Positions 5,587 to 12,078 are shown, counted from the stretch's first letter. The stretch is 12,627 nt of DNA from Gammaproteobacteria bacterium (GCA_002726925.1 PBTJ01000047.1:13767-26393); one strand, 5' to 3'. Numbers and translations: made by a program. The notes: a model not told the origin generated them from the sequence alone.

Positions 5587-6906
5587 ATGAATTTGCTGAA
5601 GAGAATTCGCAACTCTGAATCCTTACAGCCGCAATCGCTCCTAGGGCGTACCAATCTCACGCTGGCGATTAGCTCCTTCGCCATTGTCTTGGTCGCGACC
5701 TTTGCCCTGAATGTCTTTGTCATCGACCCCATAGCTGAGCGGTCGGCGGATGATGAGGCCGCTTTGCTCGTGCTTTCAGCACAAACGTGGGTAGAGCTAC
5801 CGCCTCAGGCACGCCCTTATTTTGAGCTGGAACTGGCACAAGGCCACGATCTGATCATTAGCGTCGCTGAACAGTCCCTCCCGCCTCTGGAGCGTTACCT
5901 ACCATTCACACAAATATTGGTGGAAAAACTGCAGCAGCGTTTGGCCATTGATGTGCAAATGTACGATGGCGAAGACCTGATTTGGGTTGACGTGCCGATG
6001 GCGGGTTACAGCCTGCAAATTGGTTTTTCGCCGGATCGGCGTGACGTGCAGTTGCTGTACGTTGCCATCGCAATTGCCACGTTGGGCTCGGGCATTGTCT
6101 TTTTGACGTCGCTACTGATCGTGCGCCGCATTGCGCGCCCCTTGGTACAAGTGGGTAAGCAGGCGGAAGCGTTTCGCGGCTTGGCGGAAATCGAGCCCTT
6201 GCCTGAGACCGGCCCCCGAGAGTTGGTGTTGCTGGCGCGCAACTTCAATACCATGGCTGACGAGATCGCCTTGCTGTTAGCCAATAGAACGACCTTGATG
6301 GCAGGCATTTCCCACGATCTGCGCACACCCTTGACGCGCATGCGGCTAGCCCTTGCCCTGCTACCCGATGACATTGACCCGGCGCTGGCGCAGCGCTTTG
6401 AGCGCAACCTAGAAACTATGGACACGTTGATAACCGATGCACTGCGGTTTGCCCAGGGTACCCGGGAAACGGCGCAGCCGGTGGCGCTTTTGGCCTACGT
6501 CACTGAAGTACTGGAGACCTTCGACCAAGACGTCGAGCTTTTCGCAACCATTGATGATGACTTGGTCGTAAGCCTCGCGCCCAATGCGTTTTCACGGGTG
6601 TTGGTGAACTTGGTGGGTAATGGCATCAAGTACGCGAGCAGCGTGAGCGTGTCCCTGAGTGCGACGGAAATTGTCGTGCACGACAACGGTCCGGGTATCC
6701 CAGAAGCAGAGCGGAGCAGCGTCTTTCAACCCTTTTACCGACTCGATGCCTCGCGCAACCCAAGCTCAGGCGGCAGCGGGCTGGGCCTAGCTGTCGTGCA
6801 GCAGCTAAGCGGCACGCACGGGTGGCAGGTAGAAATCCAAGAGTCCCATCTGGGCGGTGCCGCCTTTCATTGGCGGTTCGCCGCACAGCCAACGATGTCA
6901 GAGTGA
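5587..6906 (+). CDS. EnvZ-like sensor histidine kinase
   Basis: A 439-residue inner-membrane kinase that should phosphorylate the regulator encoded just upstream. It has TM helix 1 at about 24-46, a periplasmic sensor region of about 110 residues (47-155), TM helix 2 at about 156-179 and a HAMP linker to about 232 with the usual Pro (IARPL). The dimerisation/phosphotransfer domain has His243 in MAGISHDLRTPLTRMRLALALLP, very like EnvZ. The ATPase domain has an N box NLVGNGIKYA (Asn345), a G1 box HDNGPGIP and a G2 box SGGSGLGLAV. All catalytic motifs are intact and the length is normal. The start is preceded by GGGA at suitable spacing. The periplasmic region resembles no ligand domain I can name, and the secreted protein of the same operon is a plausible partner. 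Its stop is overlapped by nine bases by a possible small convergent gene. Confidence 0.95.
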   Translation: MNLLKRIRNSESLQPQSLLGRTNLTLAISSFAIVLVATFALNVFVIDPIAERSADDEAALLVLSAQTWVELPPQARPYFELELAQGHDLIISVAEQSLPPLERYLPFTQILVEKLQQRLAIDVQMYDGEDLIWVDVPMAGYSLQIGFSPDRRDVQLLYVAIAIATLGSGIVFLTSLLIVRRIARPLVQVGKQAEAFRGLAEIEPLPETGPRELVLLARNFNTMADEIALLLANRTTLMAGISHDLRTPLTRMRLALALLPDDIDPALAQRFERNLETMDTLITDALRFAQGTRETAQPVALLAYVTEVLETFDQDVELFATIDDDLVVSLAPNAFSRVLVNLVGNGIKYASSVSVSLSATEIVVHDNGPGIPEAERSSVFQPFYRLDASRNPSSGGSGLGLAVVQQLSGTHGWQVEIQESHLGGAAFHWRFAAQPTMSE

Positions 6907-7053
6907 GAGCCAGTTCTCAAAAAGTCGTGCAATGTCACGCGCGCTGAAATCTCTGCGCTCGCATTGACACACATTGTCACAAAAAAACCAGCACTCGAAA
7001 TGCTCTAGAAACTCGGAATTTGGATAGTGAAGAGGTTGCCGCAATGGTGACAT
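6898..7053 (-). CDS. Possible small Cys/aromatic-rich protein, convergent with the kinase
   Basis: On the minus strand an ATG at 7053 opens a 51-codon frame ending at 6898, overlapping the last nine bases of the kinase gene. GGAG lies four bases before the ATG, a short but usable spacing. The product contains FLEHFECWFFCDNVCQC and ends DIARLFENWLSL; three Cys (Cys-x4-Cys-x-Cys) amid many aromatic and acidic residues do not look like random shadow translation. I recognise no family. The frame remains open further upstream to 7233, but that extension is Arg-rich and unconvincing. It could be spurious; confidence is low. Confidence 0.33.
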   Translation of the reverse strand: MSPLRQPLHYPNSEFLEHFECWFFCDNVCQCERRDFSARDIARLFENWLSL

Positions 7054-7324
7054 TTCTCTCCCGGATCTCGAGAGCAAGGAGCCTTGTCGTGCGGTGCGGC
7101 GCAAATCCGTCGCAGCACCGATTAAATCACTGCGAGGCTCAATGTTCTGAAGTGCACGAGATCGTTCTGGAAGCCGCCGGTTTTCTCTCCAGACCGGCGG
7201 CTTTTCTTTACCCAAAATTCCCCTTCGAGCCAACGCTCAAAACAGCCGCTGACAGTGCCGTCAGACCCTTGCGTCCTGCGCTTGATTCATCAACGATGTG
7301 CGCTTTCTTCACAGGGTGAGCGCT
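6907..7324. other. Intergenic region between the kinase and the enoyl-CoA hydratase
   Basis: Besides the possible 51-codon minus-strand gene at its left end, this region holds an inverted repeat TGACA-N5-TGTCA (6965-6979), a strong plus-strand terminator (7171-7210) and the upstream region of the hydratase, including CGCTTGAT (7279-7286) within TTGAT-TC-ATCAA. No tRNA could be found. The plus-strand terminator implies a transcript crossing 6907-7170: either a roughly 260-base 3' untranslated region of the two-component operon or a small RNA. Confidence 0.5.
7171..7210 (+). terminator. Rho-independent terminator, plus strand
   Basis: AAGCCGCCGGT (7171-7181) pairs perfectly with ACCGGCGGCTT (7193-7203) around an 11-base loop, and is followed by TTCTTT. 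The minus-strand side lacks a T tract, so it acts on plus-strand transcripts. The nearest upstream plus-strand gene is the histidine kinase, which ends about 265 bases earlier. Confidence 0.85.
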
Positions 7325-8131
7325 ATGTCCGATGCCACAAATGAACCAGCCGATGTGATCTTTGAGAATGTGCTTTATGCCACTGACGGGCCCTTGGCCC
7401 TTATTACGATCAACCGGCCGGAAAAGCACAACGCAATCTCGCTGGCAACGCTTGATGATCTGCACGGTGCTGTAGACCTTGCCGCCGACGATGACAATAT
7501 TCGGGTAATCGCAATTACCGGCGCCGGGGGCAAGGCTTTCGCCGCAGGCTCTGACTTATCGGAGGTCGTCGACCGCGATTTTAAGAAGGCACTGCAGCCA
7601 ATCGTTCAGGGTTTGGCAGAAAAACTCGAGCGTACGCCGAAGCCCACGATTGCGGCCATCGACGGCATTTGTATGGGTGGCGGGCTGGAGGTTGCGCTTG
7701 GCTGTGATCTGCGCGTGGCTACTCCCCAATCGCGGTTCGCAACGCCCGAAGGCAAGTTAGGCATCATTCCTGGCGGCGGCGCTACGGCGCGACTGCCGCG
7801 CATTGTCGGTCGCGGTTGGGGTATGGAAATGATGCTGATGGGTGAGCCCATTGATGCAGATCGGGCGCTGCAAATGGGCCTGGTTACCCGGCTGGTGGAA
7901 AGCGATGAACTGCTAAACGAAGTTACTCTCATGGCACAGCATCTGGCGTCTTTTGCGCCCTTCGTGCCGCGCACCATGAAGGCCATGGTGCACTTTGGTA
8001 TGGAAGCGAGTCTTGCTGGTGCTTTGATGTTTGAAAAGTACGCTCAGGGTGCCCTTGTGCAAACCGAAGACAAAGCCGAGGGCATTGCAGCCTTCCTCGA
8101 GAAGCGAACGCCTCAGTTCAAAGGCAAGTAA
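7325..8131 (+). CDS. Enoyl-CoA hydratase/isomerase (crotonase family)
   Basis: A 268-residue crotonase-fold enzyme expected to add water across the double bond of a 2-enoyl-CoA. Motifs in order are ITINRPEKHNAI (27-38), the oxyanion/CoA loop AFAAGSDLSEV (71-81), IDGICMGGGLEVALGCDLRVA with Glu122, and FATPEGKLGIIPGGGATARLPRIVG with Glu142. The two Glu are 20 residues apart, exactly as Glu144 and Glu164 of rat mitochondrial enoyl-CoA hydratase, so true hydratase activity is likely. I choose the ATG at 7325 because AGGG lies eight bases before it; an ATG nine codons upstream (7298) has no clear ribosome site. The MaoC-type hydratase pair follows 72 bases downstream on the same strand. Substrate range cannot be deduced. 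Confidence 0.92.
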   Translation: MSDATNEPADVIFENVLYATDGPLALITINRPEKHNAISLATLDDLHGAVDLAADDDNIRVIAITGAGGKAFAAGSDLSEVVDRDFKKALQPIVQGLAEKLERTPKPTIAAIDGICMGGGLEVALGCDLRVATPQSRFATPEGKLGIIPGGGATARLPRIVGRGWGMEMMLMGEPIDADRALQMGLVTRLVESDELLNEVTLMAQHLASFAPFVPRTMKAMVHFGMEASLAGALMFEKYAQGALVQTEDKAEGIAAFLEKRTPQFKGK

Positions 8132-8203
8132 GCTCGGCGTCTTGTCGTGATACGGGTGTTTCGGACATACTAAATCGTCAATCTAGATAAAGGAGAGTAT
8201 TAA

Positions 8204-8695
8204 ATGGCCGTAGATAAGTTCCCGGTTGAGGGAAGCCATATCATGATGTTTGCTCGCTCAGTAGCGGACGACAATCAAATTTACTACGACGCGGACTATG
8301 CGAAATCAACAGAAGCAGGCGGAGTTATCGCACCGCCAACGTTCGCTCAATCCTCGGCGCAATTTGACGAAACGTATTTTTTGCGCCCACAAATTGGCGA
8401 GGACTGGTTCGGTTCAGGCAAGGAAGCCACGAGCATAAAGAAGAAAGAGTCTTCAGGTGGCGGCGGTGGTGGCGGTTTGCACGCTGAGCAGCACTTCGAA
8501 TACCACCGGCATATTGGCCCCGGCGATGTGCTCACCGCCGAAGTTAAACCCGGTAAAACCTGGGAGAAGGAAGGAAAACGCTCTGGCAAACTGGTCTTCA
8601 GTGAAACGATTACTGAGTATCGAGACCAAAACGGAGCATTGGCAATTACCGCGCGAGGCGTCGGCGTTCGTACCGAGCGTCCGGTCGATCAATAG
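8204..8695 (+). CDS. MaoC-like hot-dog hydratase, non-catalytic-type subunit (HadA-like)
   Basis: A 163-residue single hot-dog protein related to the FAS1-like/MaoC N-terminal dehydratase domain. It has FARSVADDNQIYYDADYAKS followed by GGVIAPPTFAQ, then a run of seven Gly before LHAEQHFEYHRHIGPGDVLTAEV, all typical of the family. Aligned to the hydratase motif G-D-x-N-P-x-H it reads A-D-D-N-Q-I-Y: Asp22 is kept but the His is replaced by Tyr27. By analogy with mycobacterial HadA it probably shapes the acyl pocket and does not carry the active site. A strong AAAGGAGAG site precedes the ATG. The catalytic partner starts nine bases after its stop. Confidence 0.88.
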   Translation: MAVDKFPVEGSHIMMFARSVADDNQIYYDADYAKSTEAGGVIAPPTFAQSSAQFDETYFLRPQIGEDWFGSGKEATSIKKKESSGGGGGGGLHAEQHFEYHRHIGPGDVLTAEVKPGKTWEKEGKRSGKLVFSETITEYRDQNGALAITARGVGVRTERPVDQ

Positions 8696-8704
8696 GGGGA
8701 ATGT

Positions 8705-9112
8705 ATGGCTCTTTCAGCAAGTAATTTAAAAGCAGGCGATACCTACACAGAGTGTTTGGTGGACGACCTCTCGCGTACGCAAATTGTCATGTACGCAGGT
8801 GCTTCTGGTGACTACAACCCAGTGCACACCGATGAGAGATTTACCAAGGAAGTGGCGGGTTACCCATCGGTATTTGCCCACGGCATGTTGACCATGGGCA
8901 TGACCGGCCGCATGTTGACCAATTACGTTGGCGACGGTCGCTTGACCAAGTACGGTGTGCGATTTACCAGTCAAGTGTGGCCTGGAGACACGCTGAACTC
9001 CACGGCAACCGTTGTTGATGTCACCGACGGTATCGTCAATTTGAACGTTGAGACCACTAATCAAGATGGCGCCGTGGTGCTGTCTGGATACGCGGCGGCC
9101 CGAGTGGACTGA
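8705..9112 (+). CDS. MaoC-like (R)-specific enoyl-CoA hydratase / 3-hydroxyacyl dehydratase, catalytic subunit (HadB-like)
   Basis: A 135-residue hot-dog enzyme with a complete hydratase-2 motif YAGASGDYNPVHTDERFTKEVAG, giving the catalytic Asp36 and His41, the same numbering that I recall for M. tuberculosis HadB. FAHGMLTMGMTGRML follows as expected. The product would hydrate 2-enoyl-CoA to the (R)-3-hydroxy form, or dehydrate the reverse way. It is translated from an ATG preceded by GGGGGA that overlaps the end of the partner gene, and a terminator follows 26 bases after the stop. Together with the upstream gene it should make a heterodimer. Whether it acts in catabolism or in fatty acid modification is open; the neighbouring crotonase suggests acyl-CoA metabolism. 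Confidence 0.92.
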   Translation: MALSASNLKAGDTYTECLVDDLSRTQIVMYAGASGDYNPVHTDERFTKEVAGYPSVFAHGMLTMGMTGRMLTNYVGDGRLTKYGVRFTSQVWPGDTLNSTATVVDVTDGIVNLNVETTNQDGAVVLSGYAAARVD

Positions 9113-9138
9113 GCGGGCAGGGATAGGCGTAAGCAAGG

Positions 9139-9168
9139 CGGGCGTCCCTAGGGTAGCCCGTTTTTTTT
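9139..9168 (+). terminator. Rho-independent terminator of the MaoC operon
   Basis: CGGGC (9139-9143) pairs with GCCCG (9156-9160), with an inner CCC/GGG stem (9146-9148 with 9151-9153) across small bulges, followed by eight T (9161-9168). The opposite strand lacks a T tract, so it does not serve the convergent SDR gene. Confidence 0.85.
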
Positions 9169-9190
9169 GCCCAAGGTTAGCCGATTGCGC

Positions 9191-9904
9191 CTACCACTTT
9201 TCTAACGACGTACGCACATCCAACTCAAAGCTCCATGCCTGCCTAGGCTGTTGGTAGAGATAGACGTAACCGTCGACGATACCGTCGATATCGATCATGC
9301 CCTCATCGCCGAGCTTTGCTGCGTATTCGGGTAAGCCTTGCTTAATCTTTTCACCGCCAATGGGGCCATCGACCACTACATGACCCACGTGCACTCCGTC
9401 GCGCCCGTATTCCTTAGCCATAGCCTGAGCCAAGTTGCGTAGCGCGCCCTTGGACGAGTTGAAAGCGCCAAAGTTCTCTCTGCCGCGCAGAGAGGCGCTT
9501 GCTCCTGTGAAGATCAGCGTACCGCCGTTGCCAGCAAAGGCGTTGATGGCTGCTCGACCAAATAAGAAACCGCCAAAGCAGCATACGCGCCAACTGTTCT
9601 CAAAATACTCGGCGCTCATGTCTGCGATGCGTCCCGGCGTGTTGTTACCGGTGTTGTAGATCGCCACCGTAAGATCACTGCCGGCAATCTCGAATAGCCG
9701 TTCGGTATCCGCTTCCAAGGTGGCATCAGCAATCACCGCTTGGGCGCTCCCGCCGGCACCTCCGATGGCGTCAACCACAGCATCAAGTTTGGCCTGTGTT
9801 CTGCCCGCTACCAGTACGTGCAGCCCAAGACGGGCAAATCGCACACACAGTTGGGCGCCCAATCCGTCCAGCGGTCCTACACCGCTCACGATGGCTGTTT
9901 TCAT
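9191..9904 (-). CDS. Short-chain dehydrogenase/reductase with an altered active site
   Basis: A 237-residue Rossmann-fold protein of the SDR superfamily. The nucleotide-binding loop is a variant SGVGPLDGLGAQL (7-19, usually TGxxxGxG), with GR at 34-35 and YNTGNN (83-88) where NNAG is usual. Ser136 of FTGASAS is at the catalytic Ser position. The YxxxK motif reads F148-N-S-S-K152: the catalytic Tyr is replaced by Phe while Lys is kept. ASASLRGRENFGAF and HVVVDGPIGG match a divergent SDR subgroup often having Phe here. Classical Tyr-dependent hydride transfer is therefore doubtful; it may use other chemistry or act as a binding protein. Its ATG overlaps the stop of the YciI-like gene by four bases (ATGA), so the two are translationally coupled. 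No terminator is evident downstream. Confidence 0.9.
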   Translation of the reverse strand: MKTAIVSGVGPLDGLGAQLCVRFARLGLHVLVAGRTQAKLDAVVDAIGGAGGSAQAVIADATLEADTERLFEIAGSDLTVAIYNTGNNTPGRIADMSAEYFENSWRVCCFGGFLFGRAAINAFAGNGGTLIFTGASASLRGRENFGAFNSSKGALRNLAQAMAKEYGRDGVHVGHVVVDGPIGGEKIKQGLPEYAAKLGDEGMIDIDGIVDGYVYLYQQPRQAWSFELDVRTSLEKW

Positions 9905-10185
9905 GAAGAGGCCTCTGGAATGACTTGTTTGAATGGGTGCACGCTAACGCTGTGAAATAGGCCAGCGAGGTTGTAGGGGTCGGCTGCAGCGATGGTCTTT
10001 GCTTGGGCCAAATTCTCGCAATCGATGACCACGATGGAGCCAATGGGTTTTGATTCGTCGTCACTGAGTATCGGGCCGGCGAAACGCACGGTTTGTGATC
10101 CTAAAAACGCCAGATGCGCAGGCCGTGTTTGCTTGCGCAGTTCAAAGCCGTCATCGATGTCATGACAGATCAAAGAAAAAAGCAT
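9901..10185 (-). CDS. YciI-like protein (YCII-related domain)
   Basis: A 94-residue small alpha/beta protein beginning MLFSLICHDIDDG, with RPAHLAFLG (His24), FAGPILSDDE and IDCENLAQAKTIAAADPYNLAGLF followed by HPFKQV. This order of a conserved His, a GP turn with nearby Asp, and the A-DPY segment is typical of YCII-domain proteins. Some members are suspected enzymes using the His/Asp pair; others are parts of catabolic operons with unknown function. It lies between the hydrolase (14-base gap) and the SDR (4-base overlap) on the same strand, so it belongs to the same operon and probably to the same pathway. Function beyond the fold is not known. Confidence 0.88.
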   Translation of the reverse strand: MLFSLICHDIDDGFELRKQTRPAHLAFLGSQTVRFAGPILSDDESKPIGSIVVIDCENLAQAKTIAAADPYNLAGLFHSVSVHPFKQVIPEASS

Positions 10186-10199
10186 AGGTACTCCTTAAT

Positions 10200-11126
10200 C
10201 TAATTGAGGTAGGTTTTTAGCTGTTCCACAGTGGCGAGCAGCGGGCCGCGAGAGCAATCGAAGACTGCTGCGGTGCTGAGAAAGTCATGCACGAGCCCTT
10301 CGCAAAGCATGATCTGTGCCTTGCTACCGGCTGCTTGGAGTGCCTCAGCATAGGCCTCGCCCTCATCTCTGAGGGGGTCATATTCAGCCGTCAGCACCAG
10401 TGCCGGAGGCAGGTTAGCAAGATTGGCCGCCTTTATCGGTGCGGTACGCGGGTCGTCGCGGTCGGTCACAGTGGCGCAGTAGGTCTCCCAAAACCACTCC
10501 ATGATGGCGGTTTCGAGCAAATACCCGGCGCCGTTGTCCGACCATGATTGGCGATTCATGTCGGCTTCGACTACCGGGTAGAATAGACCTTGAAAGGCAA
10601 GTGCAGGACCACCCTGATCTCGAGTCATTTGTGCCATCACCGTCGCCAGCGTGCCGCCTGCGCTTTCCCCGGCGACGCCGATCTTGCCGTTGCCAGCAAG
10701 CTCCGTTGCATGCTCGGCAGCCCAAAGCACGGCTGCGTAACAGTCGTTGACGGCGGCAGGAAACACGTGCTCCGGAGCGAGTCGGTAGTCGACTGACACG
10801 ACAACAACGCCGGCCAAAGTAGCTATTTCACGGCACACCGAGTCACAGGTATCTAAATCACCGATCACCCAGCCGCCACCGTGAAAATATACTAAGGTGC
10901 CGAAAAGGCCGTCACCGGCGGGACGATAGATACGAATGGGAATGTTGCCCAAGGGGCCGTCGATTGTGCGATTTTCGATCGCGTGAATGGCAAGGTCTGG
11001 GTTGACCGGACGCGACAACCGATAACCCTCGCGGGCAACGGCAATGGGTAGTTCAGACAACTTTGGTGCAGGGCCGTTGGCAGCTAACTGCTCGAACATG
11101 GCTTGGTATTCAGGTGATAATGGCAT
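10200..11126 (-). CDS. Alpha/beta hydrolase of the hormone-sensitive lipase family (esterase/lipase)
   Basis: A 308-residue serine hydrolase expected to cleave carboxylic esters of short to medium acyl chains. The family oxyanion motif HGGGW begins at His82. DYRLAPEHVFPAA follows, then the nucleophile Ser155 in GESAGG, Asp250 in EYDPLRDEG and His280 in GLVHDFLS, completing the triad. There is no signal peptide, so the enzyme is probably cytoplasmic. I choose the ATG at 11126, with GAGGG nine to ten bases before it, over an in-frame ATG six codons upstream that overlaps this ribosome site. It is the first gene of a minus-strand operon with the YciI-like and SDR genes, and it diverges from the ClpP-like gene. 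The natural substrate is not evident. Confidence 0.93.
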   Translation of the reverse strand: MPLSPEYQAMFEQLAANGPAPKLSELPIAVAREGYRLSRPVNPDLAIHAIENRTIDGPLGNIPIRIYRPAGDGLFGTLVYFHGGGWVIGDLDTCDSVCREIATLAGVVVVSVDYRLAPEHVFPAAVNDCYAAVLWAAEHATELAGNGKIGVAGESAGGTLATVMAQMTRDQGGPALAFQGLFYPVVEADMNRQSWSDNGAGYLLETAIMEWFWETYCATVTDRDDPRTAPIKAANLANLPPALVLTAEYDPLRDEGEAYAEALQAAGSKAQIMLCEGLVHDFLSTAAVFDCSRGPLLATVEQLKTYLN

Positions 11127-11165
11127 TGAATTTTTCCCTCTCATCCCAATCTAGTCCGCAAAGAA

Positions 11166-11193
11166 GCTACACTATCGAGCTTGCTAACACTAT
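11166..11193. repeat. Imperfect direct repeat in the divergent promoter region
   Basis: GCTACACTAT (11166-11175) recurs as GCTAACACTAT (11183-11193), differing by one inserted A and spaced about one and a half helical turns. It lies between the divergent hydrolase and ClpP-like genes, where both promoters must be. It might be a paired regulator site. Confidence 0.35.
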
Positions 11194-11237
11194 AAGGCGC
11201 CGAGGTTAGGCCTGCGGGTCTCTCGCCTTTTATGCAG

Positions 11238-11259
11238 TCACATATGAATCACATATGAA
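11238..11259 (+). repeat. Perfect 11-base tandem repeat just upstream of the ClpP-like gene
   Basis: TCACATATGAA occurs twice with no gap (11238-11248, 11249-11259). The 11-base period is about one helical turn, so the two CATATG cores face the same side of the DNA. It lies 50-75 bases before the preferred start codon, a place suited to an operator. The second ATG of the repeat (11255) is also an in-frame alternative start for the protease. Confidence 0.6.
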
Positions 11260-11311
11260 TTGCATCGAGGTGTTTGATATACAGACGGCGAGAAAGCCAA
11301 TGGAGAAGTTG

Positions 11312-11914
11312 ATGATACGGTTCGAAAAAGCGACAGAAGACCTAGAGAAAGAGGCGGAAAACGCTAAGCCGGCAAACATGCTCGAGAGCGTATTGCACAA
11401 GAATCGTACTCTGACGCTTTTTGGCGAGATCAACCAAGATGTTGCGCGTAAAACCGCTGAAAGATTGTTGGCGTTGGCATTCGAATCCGACGACCCTATC
11501 ACCCTGTACATCGGCTCTCCCGGTGGCCATGTGGAGTCCGGCGATACCATTTACGACATGATTCAGTTCATTAAGCCGACGGTACGAATCGTTGGCACTG
11601 GTTGGGTCGGTAGTATCGCTACCCACATTTACCTTGCGGCCGACAAGGAGCATCGCTACGCACTGCCCAACACTCGATTCTTGATTCATCAGCCCTCGGG
11701 AGGTTTCGGCGGCGATGCCACGGATATTCAGATACACGCGCAGGAAATCTTGAAAACGCGCGAGCGCATTAACTCAGTGATCGCTGATCGCACCGGGCAA
11801 AGCGTCGAGCGCGTGACAGAAGATACGGCACGCGACTGCTGGATGAGCGCGGAAGAATCTGTCGAATACGGACTGATTGGCAAAATCATCTCCAGCATTG
11901 ATGACATCGCCTGA
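11312..11914 (+). CDS. Stand-alone ClpP-like serine protease (peptidase S14)
   Basis: A 200-residue ClpP-family protein. The triad is complete with canonical spacing: Ser101 in GTGWVGSIATHIYLAAD, His126 in NTRFLIHQPSGGFGGDATDIQIHA, and Asp175 in DTARDCWMSAEESVEYGL. YIGSPGGHVESGDTIYDMIQFIKP also matches ClpP. It differs from housekeeping ClpP in the nucleophile loop (GWVGSIA for GQAASMG), in a charged N-terminus (MIRFEKATEDLEKEAE) replacing the usual axial loop region, and in having no clpX, tig or lon neighbour. It is thus probably an accessory paralog. I prefer the ATG at 11312, with GGAG six bases upstream, giving a ClpP-like length; in-frame ATGs at 11300 and 11255 lack such a site but cannot be excluded. 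Whether it works with ClpX/ClpA is unknown. Confidence 0.88.
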   Translation: MIRFEKATEDLEKEAENAKPANMLESVLHKNRTLTLFGEINQDVARKTAERLLALAFESDDPITLYIGSPGGHVESGDTIYDMIQFIKPTVRIVGTGWVGSIATHIYLAADKEHRYALPNTRFLIHQPSGGFGGDATDIQIHAQEILKTRERINSVIADRTGQSVERVTEDTARDCWMSAEESVEYGLIGKIISSIDDIA

Positions 11915-11932
11915 TTAAACAGATGCTAAGCC

Positions 11933-11956
11933 GCGACCGGTTGCCTGACCGGTCGC
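11933..11956 (+). other. Perfect stem-loop after the ClpP-like gene
   Basis: GCGACCGGT (11933-11941) and ACCGGTCGC (11948-11956) form a nine-pair stem with the loop TGCCTG, 18 bases beyond the protease stop. No T tract follows, so it is not a standard intrinsic terminator. It may protect the 3' end of the transcript or act as a weak terminator. Confidence 0.6.
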
Positions 11957-12078
11957 TCTGCCGCCTTCAAGTTCCCCCACTCCTTTTCTAGCCAAGCGGC
12001 TTTCCAAGGCGCCTGCGCCGTGGCGTAATGCTTTTTGGTTTTGGCGTATCGCCAAGATGACTCAACGGAGGGGACAAC

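Noticed and set aside
6907..7210. tRNA-Sec (selC) or another tRNA in the interval before the hydratase
   Set aside because: I looked because of the selenoprotein, but there is no T-arm consensus, no acceptor-stem pairing and no CCA end.
11127..11144. Hydrolase start six codons upstream
   Set aside because: That ATG overlaps the GAGGG that serves as the ribosome site of the ATG at 11126.
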